Positions 15,664-26,000 are shown, counted from the stretch's first letter. The stretch is 64,000 nucleotides of DNA from Bordetella ansorpii (GCF_900078705.1 NZ_FKIF01000009.1:326507-390506); one strand, 5' to 3'. Program-made: numbers and translations. Notes: generated from the letters alone by a model not told the origin.

Positions 15664-18030
15664 TCAGACGATCAGCATGAATGCCTGGAACCAGGTCCGG
15701 AACCCGCCGAAATCGATGTCGGTGGGAGAGTTGGTTCCCTTGTATGCCGACACGTCCAGCTTGAGCACGCCAAAATCCGCCTTCTTGACGTAGTAGGTGT
15801 CCTGGGACACGTTGAGCTGGTGCCGGAATGCCGACGCGGACTGGTGAAAGGCGCGGGCCTGGAACACCTCGACGAACGCCTCGCCCTTCCAGATGCCATT
15901 GGTGAAATGCGTCTTGTGGGTGTCCTTCAGCGCGGAGCCGTTCCAGACCAGCTCGGTCGACTCCAGCGCGATCTTGTCCGGCGCCTTCATCGTCATGACC
16001 GTGCCCGTCATGTTGATCGAGTGATCCGCGCCGCCGCGCTGGATGTCCAGCGGGCCCGCGTCCGCGAAGAGCTTCTTGGTGCCGGACGCCCAGAATTCGC
16101 TGTTGCCGCCGGTGGCCGTGATGGTGACGTCCGTGGGCGCCTTCAGGATGGCGTTTTCGCCTTCCAGGCCCAACTGATGGTCGTCGCCGCCCTTCTGCAC
16201 GTTGACGTTGTTGTCGCCGGTGGACTTGACCAGGATGATGTCGTTGGCTTCGAACTTGCCGAAGCCGGTGTCGGCCTTGATGTGGATGTGGCCGTCGTTG
16301 GACGTGACCTCGATATCCGACTTGGTGGTGTTGATGTAGCGGTGGTCGAACGTCTCGGTGCGGTCGCCGCCCGTGACCTTCAGCGTGTCGTAGCCATTGA
16401 TGGTGGTGTCGCGGTACGACTCGACGATGTTCTTCTGGTAGTCGCCGATGGTGTTCTCTTCGAAGGTGCCGATGTGGGTCACGCGCGACTGGCCGACGTC
16501 CCGCGTCTCCAGGCCCTCGACCACGACATGCAGGTCTTTCTCGGAGTGCAGCTTCACGTACTCGCTGCCGAGCTTGTTCTCGATGTACATGTGGCTTTCA
16601 TTGGCCGGGCTGCCGAAATGGGAGCGGCTGCTGAAGCCCACCATGGTGGGCGACGGCACGAAGCCGCCCGCCGGCATCTGGCGGTCGTTGTAGACCCGGC
16701 CCGTGACCAGCGGACGGTCGGGGTTGCCGCCGATGAAGTCCACGACCACTTCCTGGCCGATGCGCGGCGTGCTGATGGCGCCGTAGCCGCTGCCCGCCGA
16801 ATCGTTGGACACGCGCACCCAGCAAGAACTGCTTTCGTCCATCGGGCCATAGCGGTCCCAGCGGAAGTGCAGCTTCACCCGCTGGAAGGCGTCGGTGTAG
16901 ACCTCGGCGCCGGCAGGCCCGGTCACCACGGCCGTCTGCGGCCCGGTGGTCTTGGGAATATGCGTCTTCACGGGCGCGCGGAACGGCAGGCTGGTGGGCT
17001 GCACCACGAAGTCGGTGCGGTACTCGCCGTCGCCCTCGCCCGACTGATAGCCGGCTTCGGTCAGGAAATATTCGGTCGAGATGACCAGATACTCGCGCAG
17101 GTCCGCCTTGCGCGGGCTCTGGCGCAGCTTGAAGGTGTAGCCCGGCGCCATGCCCCGCACGTTGGACGTGCCGCTGCTGCGCTCGCTGGCCGAGCGGGTT
17201 TCTTCCAGCCGGACCTTGACGTAGTGTTCGCCGTCCTGGATGTCGACGTAGCCGCCCTGCCATTCATAGATTTCGTGATTGGCCTGCTGGACGGAATAGT
17301 TTTCCTTCAGGCGGCTTTGCAGATTCAGGCTGGACTTCTTGAAGTCGTAGTCGTTGACGACGTACTCGATGCCACGCAGCTCTTCCTCGCTGGTCCAGGT
17401 ATGGATCGCCTGCCCTTCGATGTTGCCGGCCTGGGGGTAATAGTCGAGCGAAGGATAATCGGGCAACGGCTTGTGCTCGCCGATGTCATCGGCCAGCACC
17501 AGGGTGTGCTGGTTCTTGCCGTGCTCGAAGTAATAATAAATTCCTTCGTGCTCCATCAGGCGGCTGATGAAGTCGAAATCGCTTTCCTCATATTGGACGC
17601 AATAATCCCGGGTGCGATAACTGCCTTGCAGCTTCTTCTCGAAGTTATAGCCGGGATACGATCCCAGCACTTCGTCCAGGATTTCCACGACACTCTTGTT
17701 CTGGTAAATCTTGCAGTCGCGATTGCGCTTCAAATACCATAGCCACGGGCAGACGGTCGCACGATAACGCGCCAGGCGGAATCCGCCGGCGTCCTGGCCC
17801 ACATAGGCAAAACGGACGACGTCGCCGCTCAGGTAACGCTTGCCGCCGTTCTGGGTTTCGATTTCCAGCGTCAATGGCTTGCCGAGCACCGAATCGGCGG
17901 TGATGGAGGCCGTCTCGGCCACGAGTTCCACCTCGAACTCGTACACCTCCGACAGGGCCTCGCGCCCGTGCATGCTCTTGAACTCCAGCACCGCGCCCAG
18001 GGCGGTTTCCGCGACGACGACTCTATTCAT
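15664..18030 (-). CDS. vgrG: Type VI secretion spike protein VgrG
   Basis: 788 residues. The N-terminal gp27-like part (to about residue 380) includes FDFISRLMEHEGIYYYFEH, the family hallmark. The gp5-like OB domain contains HFRWDRYG, SCWVRVS and STPRIGQEVVVDFIGGNPDRPLVTGRVYN. A beta-prism needle follows with VKLHSEKDLHVVVEG and the repeated NVQKGGDDHQLG / DIQRGGADHSINM pattern. The last ~100 residues extend beyond the usual end and finish hydrophobically (FQAFMLIV); no catalytic motif is visible there. First gene of a six-gene minus-strand cassette with no T6SS structural genes in the window, so it must use a machine encoded elsewhere. Confidence 0.95.
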   Translation of the reverse strand: MNRVVVAETALGAVLEFKSMHGREALSEVYEFEVELVAETASITADSVLGKPLTLEIETQNGGKRYLSGDVVRFAYVGQDAGGFRLARYRATVCPWLWYLKRNRDCKIYQNKSVVEILDEVLGSYPGYNFEKKLQGSYRTRDYCVQYEESDFDFISRLMEHEGIYYYFEHGKNQHTLVLADDIGEHKPLPDYPSLDYYPQAGNIEGQAIHTWTSEEELRGIEYVVNDYDFKKSSLNLQSRLKENYSVQQANHEIYEWQGGYVDIQDGEHYVKVRLEETRSASERSSGTSNVRGMAPGYTFKLRQSPRKADLREYLVISTEYFLTEAGYQSGEGDGEYRTDFVVQPTSLPFRAPVKTHIPKTTGPQTAVVTGPAGAEVYTDAFQRVKLHFRWDRYGPMDESSSCWVRVSNDSAGSGYGAISTPRIGQEVVVDFIGGNPDRPLVTGRVYNDRQMPAGGFVPSPTMVGFSSRSHFGSPANESHMYIENKLGSEYVKLHSEKDLHVVVEGLETRDVGQSRVTHIGTFEENTIGDYQKNIVESYRDTTINGYDTLKVTGGDRTETFDHRYINTTKSDIEVTSNDGHIHIKADTGFGKFEANDIILVKSTGDNNVNVQKGGDDHQLGLEGENAILKAPTDVTITATGGNSEFWASGTKKLFADAGPLDIQRGGADHSINMTGTVMTMKAPDKIALESTELVWNGSALKDTHKTHFTNGIWKGEAFVEVFQARAFHQSASAFRHQLNVSQDTYYVKKADFGVLKLDVSAYKGTNSPTDIDFGGFRTWFQAFMLIV

Positions 18031-18041
18031 GGCCCCACTCT

Positions 18042-18060
18042 ATTCAAGTTTTAATTGAAT
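18042..18060. promoter_or_regulatory. Inverted repeat before vgrG in an AT-rich upstream region
   Basis: ATTCAA (18042-18047) and TTGAAT (18055-18060), 12 bases upstream of the vgrG start. The whole 18031-18180 stretch is markedly AT-rich compared with its surroundings and probably holds the cassette promoter. A regulator is not identifiable. Confidence 0.35.
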
Positions 18061-18276
18061 TCAGATTAATTGGGTCAGACTATGACACTTTCGCGACAAT
18101 GCTAGGTTTTCTACGTGCCAGTGATGTGACAGTCAGCAAGAATTACATCTGAAGAGAATCTGTTTAATATGCGCAGGCGTTTCACCCGGGGCTTGCAACA
18201 AGCACCGACAAAATCAAACGCAATGAAACGGAGCGCAACCAGATATGCCGCGCGGGGCGGGGACGGCCATGGCCAG

Positions 18277-18663
18277 TCAGGTGGTGCAGCCTCGCAGCAC
18301 GTCCTCGACTTTCTCCGCCGGCACGCGCGGATGGTTCATCCCGTTATTGAAGAAGCGGGTGGCCGAGCCGCCCGGAGTAGGCTCGATACGCACCAGGTAA
18401 TAATCCTGGCGCGGCTGGGGAAAACGGTCTTCGTAAACCGTGATGTCGGCCCGCTGCTCGGCCGGGAAGCGGACAACGTCCGCCACACTGCCCCAGTCGT
18501 CCACGGTGGGTTCGACGCAGGCATACACCTGTTCGGCGGAGCGGATCGACAGGTACAGGACCGGTTTGGTCGATTGCAGATCGCCGGCCGTCTTCGGGCC
18601 GCCATTGGCCGCGCAGCCCGCCAACAGGGCCAGGCCTGCCGCGGCCAGGAAGGTTCTGAACAT
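18277..18663 (-). CDS. Small putative lipoprotein
   Basis: 128 residues with a signal peptide and lipobox LLAGC (Cys near residue 17). The mature part (VLYLSIRSAEQVYACVEPTVDDWG ... YYLVRIEPTPGGSATRFFNNGMN ... VLRGCTT) is a small domain with two further cysteines that could form a disulfide. The start codon at 18663 has AAGAGG about 7 bases upstream. It stands alone downstream of the AhpD-like gene on the same strand. No family function is recognised. Confidence 0.7.
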   Translation of the reverse strand: MFRTFLAAAGLALLAGCAANGGPKTAGDLQSTKPVLYLSIRSAEQVYACVEPTVDDWGSVADVVRFPAEQRADITVYEDRFPQPRQDYYLVRIEPTPGGSATRFFNNGMNHPRVPAEKVEDVLRGCTT

Positions 18664-18797
18664 CGTCCGTGCCTCTTGCTGTAGTTCGATGCGGCCCATG
18701 ATAAAGGCGGAGGGCGGAACGCCAGGACAGGTCCAGCGTTCCGCCCTCCATGGCGGCCCCCGTTGCCGCAGCCACGCGGGACATCCGTCTTTCGGCA

Positions 18798-19277
18798 TCA
18801 GACCAGGCCGGAACCCTCGATCCCGAACGCCTTGTCGTGGATGCCCGGCTCGGTCTGGAAACCGACGTTGACGCGGTTCCAGGCATTGATCGACATCACT
18901 TGAAATGTCAGGTCCGACAGCTCTTTCTCCGAGAACGCTTCGCGCACCCGCGCATAGACCTCGTCCGGCACGCCGTGGGCGGGGAGGTGCGTGAGAATCT
19001 CGGTCCACTCCAGCGCGGCGCGTTCGCGGTCGTTGAACAGGTTCGACTCGCGCCAGGCCGCCACGTGGTGCATGCGCAACTGGCGTTCGCCGTGCTTGGT
19101 GGCTTCCTTGACGTGCATGTCCAGGCAGAACGCGCAGCCGTTCATCTGCGAGGCGCGGATGTCCACCAGATGGCGGATCGTCTCTTCGACGGGCGATTGC
19201 TTCAACGCCAGGCTGAAGGCGACGAACTTCTTGAACAGGTCGGGGGATTGCTTCTGGTAGTCGATACGCGAGGTCAT
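18798..19277 (-). CDS. Carboxymuconolactone decarboxylase family (AhpD-like) protein
   Basis: 159 residues. SQMNGCAFCLDMHVKEA carries the CxxC...H motif of AhpD-like peroxidase/alkylhydroperoxidase proteins, with RERAALEWTEILT before the C-terminal half. It probably has thiol-dependent peroxidase activity in the cytosol. It lies 36 bases after the SDR gene on the same strand, and the pair likely forms an operon divergent from a wHTH-TPR regulator, a common regulator-redox enzyme layout. Confidence 0.85.
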   Translation of the reverse strand: MTSRIDYQKQSPDLFKKFVAFSLALKQSPVEETIRHLVDIRASQMNGCAFCLDMHVKEATKHGERQLRMHHVAAWRESNLFNDRERAALEWTEILTHLPAHGVPDEVYARVREAFSEKELSDLTFQVMSINAWNRVNVGFQTEPGIHDKAFGIEGSGLV

Positions 19278-19313
19278 GGTCGCTCCTTGGTTCGATGAGG
19301 AAGAGGATGGGTA

Positions 19314-20069
19314 TCAGGCCTGCGCCGCGCCGCGGCTCAGCCAGTTGTGAAAGCGGGTGGGCGCGATGCGGGCGCCGGCGCCAGTTACCAGCGACCGGTC
19401 GTCCAGTTCGCTGCCGAAGTAACGGGCGTGCACGTCGGCCACGACGCTGCGGCCATCGCCCTGGGCGGCCAGGTACTTGCGGGCCAGCTCGTCCAGCGGA
19501 AAGCGGTCGGGACCGCCCGTTTCGAGGATGCCGTTCAGGGGTGCCCCCGCGGCCAGGTCGGCCAGCACCGCCGCGACGTCGTCCGCGGCGATGGGCTGGA
19601 ACAGCGCGGGGGACAGGCGGGCCACGCCGTCCTGCGTGCCGGCATCGACGATGCCGCCGATGAATTCGAAGAACTGCGTGGCGCGCAGGATGGTGTAGGG
19701 CCGGCCCGACGCTTCGACCAGGGTCTCCTGGGCGGCCTTGGCGCTCAGGTAGGCGTTGTCGGGAAGGCGGTCCGCGCCGACGATGGACAGGATCAGGTGA
19801 TGCTCGATGCCGGCGCGGGCCTCGGCGGCCAGCAGGTTGCGGGTGGACGTGGTGAAGAAGTCCATGACGGCGCCCGCCTCGAAAGAGGGCGAGTTGGACA
19901 CATCGACCACGGCCTGGGCGCCCGCGAGCGCCCGGTCCAGCCCCTGGCCGCTCAGGGTGTCGACGCCCGTGCGAGGCGAGGCCGCGACCACCTCGTGGCC
20001 CTCCTGGCGCAGTCTGCCCACGACATTCGCACCGATCAGGCCGGTGCCGCCGATGACGACGATTTTCAT
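19314..20069 (-). CDS. NAD(P)-binding atypical SDR (NmrA-like) protein
   Basis: 251 residues. The Rossmann motif GGTGLIGANV at residues 7-16 is followed by VVAASPRTGVDTL, so NADP(H) is the likely cofactor. IEHHLILSIVGADR and RPYTILRATQFFEF are typical of the NmrA/atypical SDR group, which lacks the classical Tyr-x3-Lys active site. It may act as a redox-sensing or reductase protein. First gene of the pair with the AhpD-like gene; its promoter region is shared with the divergent regulator and contains phased repeats. Confidence 0.8.
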   Translation of the reverse strand: MKIVVIGGTGLIGANVVGRLRQEGHEVVAASPRTGVDTLSGQGLDRALAGAQAVVDVSNSPSFEAGAVMDFFTTSTRNLLAAEARAGIEHHLILSIVGADRLPDNAYLSAKAAQETLVEASGRPYTILRATQFFEFIGGIVDAGTQDGVARLSPALFQPIAADDVAAVLADLAAGAPLNGILETGGPDRFPLDELARKYLAAQGDGRSVVADVHARYFGSELDDRSLVTGAGARIAPTRFHNWLSRGAAQA

Positions 20070-20160
20070 GATGCTCTCCTGGGTGGTGTGCCGAGCGCCG
20101 GTTGGCGTCGATCGATGGAGGCAGTATGGGAGGCCGCCGGGCGGCGGGCTTTGCGGCCGT

Positions 20161-20193
20161 CTTGGGTTTTCCTTGGTTTTCCCTTGGAAATCG
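20161..20193. promoter_or_regulatory. Three 11-bp-phased CTTGG repeats, candidate operator
   Basis: CTTGGGTTTTC, CTTGGTTTTCC and CTTGGAAATCG start at 20161, 20172 and 20183, exactly 11 bases apart, in the intergenic region between the SDR gene and the wHTH-TPR regulator. OmpR/PhoB-type winged helices bind tandem sites with this spacing, so this is a likely binding site for the adjacent regulator. The binding itself is inferred. Confidence 0.55.
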
Positions 20194-20297
20194 CTTCAGG
20201 CGCGGGCCAGGCTGGCTTACTATCGAGCGCGTCATCCGGGGTGCTGGCCCCGCCCTGGCCGGGTCACCGGCAAGCAGAAGAACAAAGGACATCCAGA

Positions 20298-21881
20298 ATG
20301 CTGCTGGCGTTTGCCGACTGCGAGATCGACCTGGACCGGCGAGAACTGTCCCGCGCCTCGCAAGCGGTCGCGACCCCGCCTCAGGTCTTCGACCTGCTGG
20401 TCTATCTGGCGCGGAACCGCGAGCGCGTGGTCAGCCGCGACGACCTGATCGCCGCGGTCTGGGCCGGCCGCATCGTGTCCGAATCCACGCTGGCCAGCCA
20501 TATCAATGCCGCGCGCCGCGCCGTGGGCGACAGCGGGCAACAGCAGGCGGTGATCCGCACCGTGGCGCGCAAAGGGTTCCGCTTCGTGGCGCAGGTACGC
20601 GAACAGGCCGCCCCTGAACCCACGCCCGCCTTGGCGACGGCCGAGGCGCACGCCGCCACGCCGGCGGAATCGCCGGCCCCCCTGCCCGCCAGACCGTCCA
20701 TCGCCGTGCTGCCCTTCGTCAATCTCAGCGGCGATCCCGAGCAGGAGTACCTGGCGGACGGCGTGGTGGAAGACGTGATCGCGGCGTTGTCGCAGTACCG
20801 CTGGCTGTTCGTGGTGGCCCGCAACTCCAGCTTCACGTACAAGGCCCGCGCGGTGGACGTGAAGCAGGTCGGCCGCGAACTGGGCGTGCGGTATGTGCTG
20901 GAAGGCAGTTGGCGCAAGGCTGGCAACCGGGTGCGCATCACCGGCCAGCTCATCGATGCCACCACCGGCGCGCTGCACTGGGCCGGCCGCTTCGAGGGAG
21001 TGCTGGAAGACATCTTCGAACTGCAGGATCAGATCACGCGCGATGTCGTGGGGGCCATCGCGCCGCAACTGGAACGCGCCGAGATCGAGCGCGCCCGGCA
21101 CAAGCCCACCGGCAGCCTGAATGCCTACGACTGCTATCTGCGCGGCATGGCCTGGCTGCATCAAGGCACGCGCCCAGCCATCGATCACGCCCTGCCGCTG
21201 TTCGAGCAGGCCATTGCCTCGGACCCGGCATTCTCGTCGGCATATGCCATGGCGGCGTGGTGCCACTGCTGGCGCAAGCTCAACGGCTGGATGACGGATC
21301 GTCCGCACGAAATGGTGAAGGGCCTGCAACTGGCGGGCCGCGCCGTGGAACTGGACAGGAACGATGCCGTGGCATTGACCCGCTGCGGACCCGTCCTGGC
21401 CCACTTGGGCGGCGACCTGGAGGGCGGTATCGCGCTGGTGGACCGCGCGCTGGCGCTGAACCCCAATCTGGCGCCGGCCTGGTTCCTGGGCGCCTACCTG
21501 CGGCTCTGGCATGGCCAGACGGATACCGCCATCGCGCATTTCACGCATGCGATGCGGCTCAGCCCGCTCGATATGGAGCTCTATCGCATGCAGGCCGGTC
21601 TGGCCATGGCGCACCTGTTCCAGGGCCGTTATGGCGAGTCGGTGGCCTGGGCGGAGAAATCGCTGCGCGAATTGCCCAGCTTCCTGATGGTGGCCGCGAT
21701 CCTTGCGGCCAGCCAGGCATTGGCGGACCGGCCGGAAGCCGCGGCAAGCGCGCTGAAGAGGCTGCGAGAACTGGATCCCGCGCTTCGATTATCGAATCTG
21801 CGGGACTTGCTGCCCATCCGCAAGCCGGTGGACATGGCGCTATTGAGCGACGGCCTGCGCAAGGCCGGCCTGCCGCAATAG
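20298..21881 (+). CDS. OmpR-type winged-helix regulator with TolB-like and TPR domains
   Basis: 527 residues from the ATG at 20298 (AAAGGA upstream); an open frame extends farther upstream but is not needed. Residues 1-100 form an OmpR/PhoB-type winged helix (PPQVFDLLVYLARNRERVVSRDDLIAAVW, RKGFRFV). A proline/alanine linker leads to a TolB-like/adenylate-cyclase-associated domain (SIAVLPFVNLSGDPEQEYLADGVVEDVIAALS). Residues ~270-520 are TPR repeats (LNAYDCYLRGMAWLHQ). No transmembrane helix is evident, so unlike CadC it is cytosolic. It is divergent from the SDR/AhpD-like genes and probably controls them. Confidence 0.85.
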   Translation: MLLAFADCEIDLDRRELSRASQAVATPPQVFDLLVYLARNRERVVSRDDLIAAVWAGRIVSESTLASHINAARRAVGDSGQQQAVIRTVARKGFRFVAQVREQAAPEPTPALATAEAHAATPAESPAPLPARPSIAVLPFVNLSGDPEQEYLADGVVEDVIAALSQYRWLFVVARNSSFTYKARAVDVKQVGRELGVRYVLEGSWRKAGNRVRITGQLIDATTGALHWAGRFEGVLEDIFELQDQITRDVVGAIAPQLERAEIERARHKPTGSLNAYDCYLRGMAWLHQGTRPAIDHALPLFEQAIASDPAFSSAYAMAAWCHCWRKLNGWMTDRPHEMVKGLQLAGRAVELDRNDAVALTRCGPVLAHLGGDLEGGIALVDRALALNPNLAPAWFLGAYLRLWHGQTDTAIAHFTHAMRLSPLDMELYRMQAGLAMAHLFQGRYGESVAWAEKSLRELPSFLMVAAILAASQALADRPEAAASALKRLRELDPALRLSNLRDLLPIRKPVDMALLSDGLRKAGLPQ

Positions 21882-22028
21882 GCCGGGTCGACGATGAAGA
21901 CGATGGCCTCGGCCACGTCGTCGAGCGTGCTGTCGGCCGCGCCCAGCCCCCCGCCTGCCGGATGAACGAGCAAGCCCGTGCCGCACTGTTTGTAGAATCC
22001 AAATAATCACGAATGACAGGAGGCCGGC

Positions 22029-22955
22029 ATGGACCGATTCGACGCGATGCAGGCGTTTGCCCGCGTGGTGGAAGCCGGCAGCTTCACCAAGGCGGCGGAC
22101 ACGCTGCACATGAGCAAGACCACGGTCACGCAGTTGGTGCAGCAACTGGAGGCCCGGCTGCGCGTGAAGCTGCTGAACCGCACCACGCGCCGCGTCAACC
22201 TGACGGCCGACGGCGCGGCGTACTACGAGCGCGTGGTGCGGCTGCTGGCCGACATGGACGATGCCGAGACCAGCCTGTCCAGCGCGTCGGCCGCGCCGCG
22301 CGGCCGGCTGCGCGTGGACGTGCCCAGCCCGCTGGCGCGCACGATCATCGTGCCGGCGCTGCCGGCCTTTCACGCGCGCTATCCCGACATCCAGTTCGAC
22401 ATGGGCGTCAGCGACCGCATGGTGGACCTGCTGGGCGAGAGCGTGGACTGCGTGGTGCGCGGCGGCGAGCTGACAGACCAGTCGCTGATGGCGCGGCACG
22501 TGGGCGACCTGCGGCTGGGCGTCTATGCCGCTCCCGGCTACCTGGAACGTGCCGGCACGCCCGTCCATCCCCTGGAGCTGGAAGACTCGCATCATCGCGT
22601 GGTGGGATTCCTGTGGGCACGCCTGGGCACGGCCCTGCCCTATGCCATGCGGCGCGGCGGCGAGGACCTGCGCCTGCATGGCCGCTACGTCCTGGCGGTG
22701 GACGACGGCAATGCCTACCTGGAGGCGGGCCTGGCGGGACTGGGCGTGCTGTGGCTGCCCGATTACATGGCGAAGGCGCCCTTGGCGCGCGGCGAACTGG
22801 CGCCCCTGTTCGAGGATTGGGAAATGGACCCGATACCGATGTACGTGGCGTTTCCGCCCAACCGCCACGTCAGCGCCAAGCTGAGGGTGTTCATAGACTG
22901 GATCATCGAGCTGATGGCGCGGCATGCGCCCGTGATGCCCCGCGCACCGCGCTGA
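22029..22955 (+). CDS. LysR-family transcriptional regulator
   Basis: 308 residues. The N-terminal winged helix contains SFTKAADTLHMSKTTVTQLVQQLE, followed by LNRTTRRVNLTADG, the typical linker start of the CrgA/DmlR group. The C-terminal periplasmic-binding-like domain includes RLRVDVPSPLARTIIVPALP. A strong AGGAGG lies just before the start. The neighbours on the same strand (a wHTH-TPR regulator and a histidine kinase) give no clue to its target, and no divergent gene is adjacent. Confidence 0.88.
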   Translation: MDRFDAMQAFARVVEAGSFTKAADTLHMSKTTVTQLVQQLEARLRVKLLNRTTRRVNLTADGAAYYERVVRLLADMDDAETSLSSASAAPRGRLRVDVPSPLARTIIVPALPAFHARYPDIQFDMGVSDRMVDLLGESVDCVVRGGELTDQSLMARHVGDLRLGVYAAPGYLERAGTPVHPLELEDSHHRVVGFLWARLGTALPYAMRRGGEDLRLHGRYVLAVDDGNAYLEAGLAGLGVLWLPDYMAKAPLARGELAPLFEDWEMDPIPMYVAFPPNRHVSAKLRVFIDWIIELMARHAPVMPRAPR

Positions 22956-23041
22956 GGCATCCCTTTCCCGATCTCGCCAAGCCCGGCCCGCCATGCTTCA
23001 ATGCGTGGCATCGCGCCGCAAGCTTCTTCCGCCGCCCTTCC

Positions 23042-26000
23042 ATGATGTTGCCCCTGCCGTTGGAGTACCTGTCTTCCGAGCCCGTGGCGCCATCGGCGCT
23101 GTACGGCCGCGAAGGCGCGTTGCGCCAGCTGGGCGAGGCGCTGCGGCGGGTGCGGACACAGGGCGACGCCGAGCTGGTGCTGATCTGCGGACCGGGCGGC
23201 TCGGGCAAGTCGGCCCTGGTCGACGCGCTGGCGCGGGCCAACGGCGATGCCCGCTACGTGGCGGGCAAGAGCGACCTGCAACAGCGCGAGATTCCCTATG
23301 CCTCCCTGGCGCAGGCGCTGCGCAACCTGGTGCGGCATGCGCTGATCCAGCCCAAGGCCCGGCGCGAGGCGCTGCGGCAGGCCTGGCTGGCCGCGCTGGA
23401 CGGCCGGGGCCGCGCCCTGGCCGAGATCGTGCCGGAAGCGCTGCAGGTGCTGGGAGCGGCCGCCCCGCTGCCTCAGACGCCCGCGCAGCAGGCCCAGCAG
23501 CGCGCGCAGGACGCCGTGCTCGCCACGCTGGGGGTCTTCGCCAGCGCGGATGCGCCCCTGGTGATGCTGCTGGACGACCTGCAATGGGCCGACGGCTCCA
23601 CGCTGGCCTTCGTGCGGGCCTTCATTGCGCGCGCCCCGCGCCACGTGCTGCTGCTGGCGGCCTACCGCGACGACATCGATCCGCAATCCTGCCTGGGATG
23701 GCTGGACCATGCCCACCGCACGCATGCGCTGCCGATCACACGGGTCTCGCTGGGGCCGTTGGACGAGGCGTCGCTGCGCAGCATGGTGGCTGCCCAGTTG
23801 CAGGCCACGCCGGCACAGATCGCTCCGCTGGCCCAGGCCCTGCAGGGCGTGACGGGCGGCAATCCCTTCTTCGCGCGCCAGTTGCTGGCCACGCTGCTGG
23901 AAGACGGGGTACTGCGCCCGGGCGATGACGGCTGGACCTGGGATGAGCCGGCGCTGGCGGAAAACTACCCCGACAGTGTGACCCGCCTGATGGCGCAACG
24001 CTTCGCGCGCCTGCCGCAGGCCGGAACCACCCTGATGGGCCACCTGGCCTGCGTGGGCCAGCACGCCTGCACGCGCCTGCTGGCCCGCATCGCCCGATGC
24101 AGCGACGCGGACGTCGATGCCGGCCTGGCGCCCCTGGTGCGCGCCGGGCTGCTGGTGCACGCGCAAGCCGGCTATGCCTTCCTGCACGACCGCGTGCTGG
24201 AAGCCGCCTACGCGATGGTGCCGCCGGAATCGCGGCCCGCGCGCCACGCCCACATCGCCAGCGTGTTGATCTCGCTGTACGGCGACCGACTGGCGGAGCA
24301 CGCGTTCGACATCTGCAACCAGATCGAGCAATCCAGCGGCCACGATCCCAAAGGGGCCCAGCGTGTGGCCTTCGCCCAGGCGCTGGTGGCGGCGGCACGG
24401 CGCGCCAAGAACGCGGCGGCGCTGCCGCAGGCGGCCCGCCACGCGGAGGCCGCCCTGGCCCTGATGCAATCCCATTGGTGGAAAGAGCACGAGCGCCTGG
24501 CCTACGAGGCCAGCCTGCTCAACTGCGAATGCCTGATGGCGCAACCCGACATGGCCCGCGCCGAACGCGAGATCGACAGCCTGCTGGCGCGTCCACTGCC
24601 GGTACTCGACCGGGCGGCGGCCTATCGCCTGAAGGCGGCGGTGCAGACGGTGCAGTCCGACTACGAAAGCGCCATCGCCACCGCGCTGGCGGGCCTGGCC
24701 ACGCTCGACATCCATTTGCCCCGTGGCGCCGGCCCGGACGATCTGCGCCACGCCTACGAGGCCGTGAAGCGCGCGCGCGGTTCACGGAGCATCGCCGAGC
24801 TTGCGCAGGTGCCCGCCACCGGCGACCGCCGGATCCAGGCGGCGATGGGCCTGTTGTCCACGCTGTTCGCCTCGCGGTTCGTCAGCGATGGCCTGAGCTT
24901 CCTGCACCTGGCCAAAATGGTCGAACTGACGCTGGAAGAAGGCGCCACGCCCGAATCCCCCTATGGCCTGGCGTGGTTCGGCGTATTCGCCGCCGGCCTG
25001 TACGGCGAGTACGAGGACGGACTGGCCTATGGCCGGGCGGCCCTGGACATGATCGAGCGCCGCGGCTACGAGACCGAGCGCATCGGCGCGCTGGTGGCGG
25101 TGGACCAGGTCAGCCCCTGGAACCAGCCGCTGTGGTTCGCGCTGGAACATGCGCGGCGCGCCGTTCGGCAGGGCCGGGCCTCGGGCGACGTCGGCATGGC
25201 CTGCTACGCGGGCATTCACATCGTGTGCGACCTGCTGGCGATGGGCGAGCAACTGCGGCTGGTGGACGAGGAAATCGAGCATGGCCTGGCGTTGGCGCGC
25301 CGGGTGCGATACCGCGACGTGGAAGACATCCTGCGCGGGCAGCAGGAGTTCGTGCGGCGCCTGCGCGGCGAGGCGGCCGGTGAGCCCGTCGCGCCGCTGG
25401 CCCGGCGCCTGCGCGACAGCGGCTCGCAGCTGACCCGTTTCTGGATGGCCCTGTACGACGGCATGAGCCGCGCCTACCTGGGCGAATGGAACGAGGCGCT
25501 GGACAGCCTGCAGATTGCCCACGGCCTGGCCGGCATGGCGCCGGCCCATATCAATGGAGCCGACTGCAAGCTGTTCCTGGGCCTGGCGCTGGCTCGCACC
25601 GCTGGCGAACCGGCCGGGCGCCTGCAGGCCGTGGCGGCCTGCCGCGCGCCGTTCGAGCGCTGGGCCGACATCAATCCCCTGACCTTCCGCAGCAAGCTGC
25701 TGCTGCTGGACGCGGAACTGGCGCGGCTGCGCGGCGAACCGCTGGCCGCGCTGGCGCTTTACGAACAGGCGGCGCAGGCCGGCAAGGTGGCGGGCTTTCC
25801 GCAAGACCAGGCGCTGGCGCACGAGTTCGCCGCGCAGCTGTGCAACCAGCACGGACTGCGCACGGCGGGCGGGCAGCACCTGCATGCGGCGGTGCTGCAC
25901 TACCGCCACTGGGGCGCGGCACGCAAGGTCGCCCTGCTGGCGCGGATCCAGCCTGAGTTGCTGGCCGACGCCACGCGCGGCCGGGCCGCCGATTGGGAAA

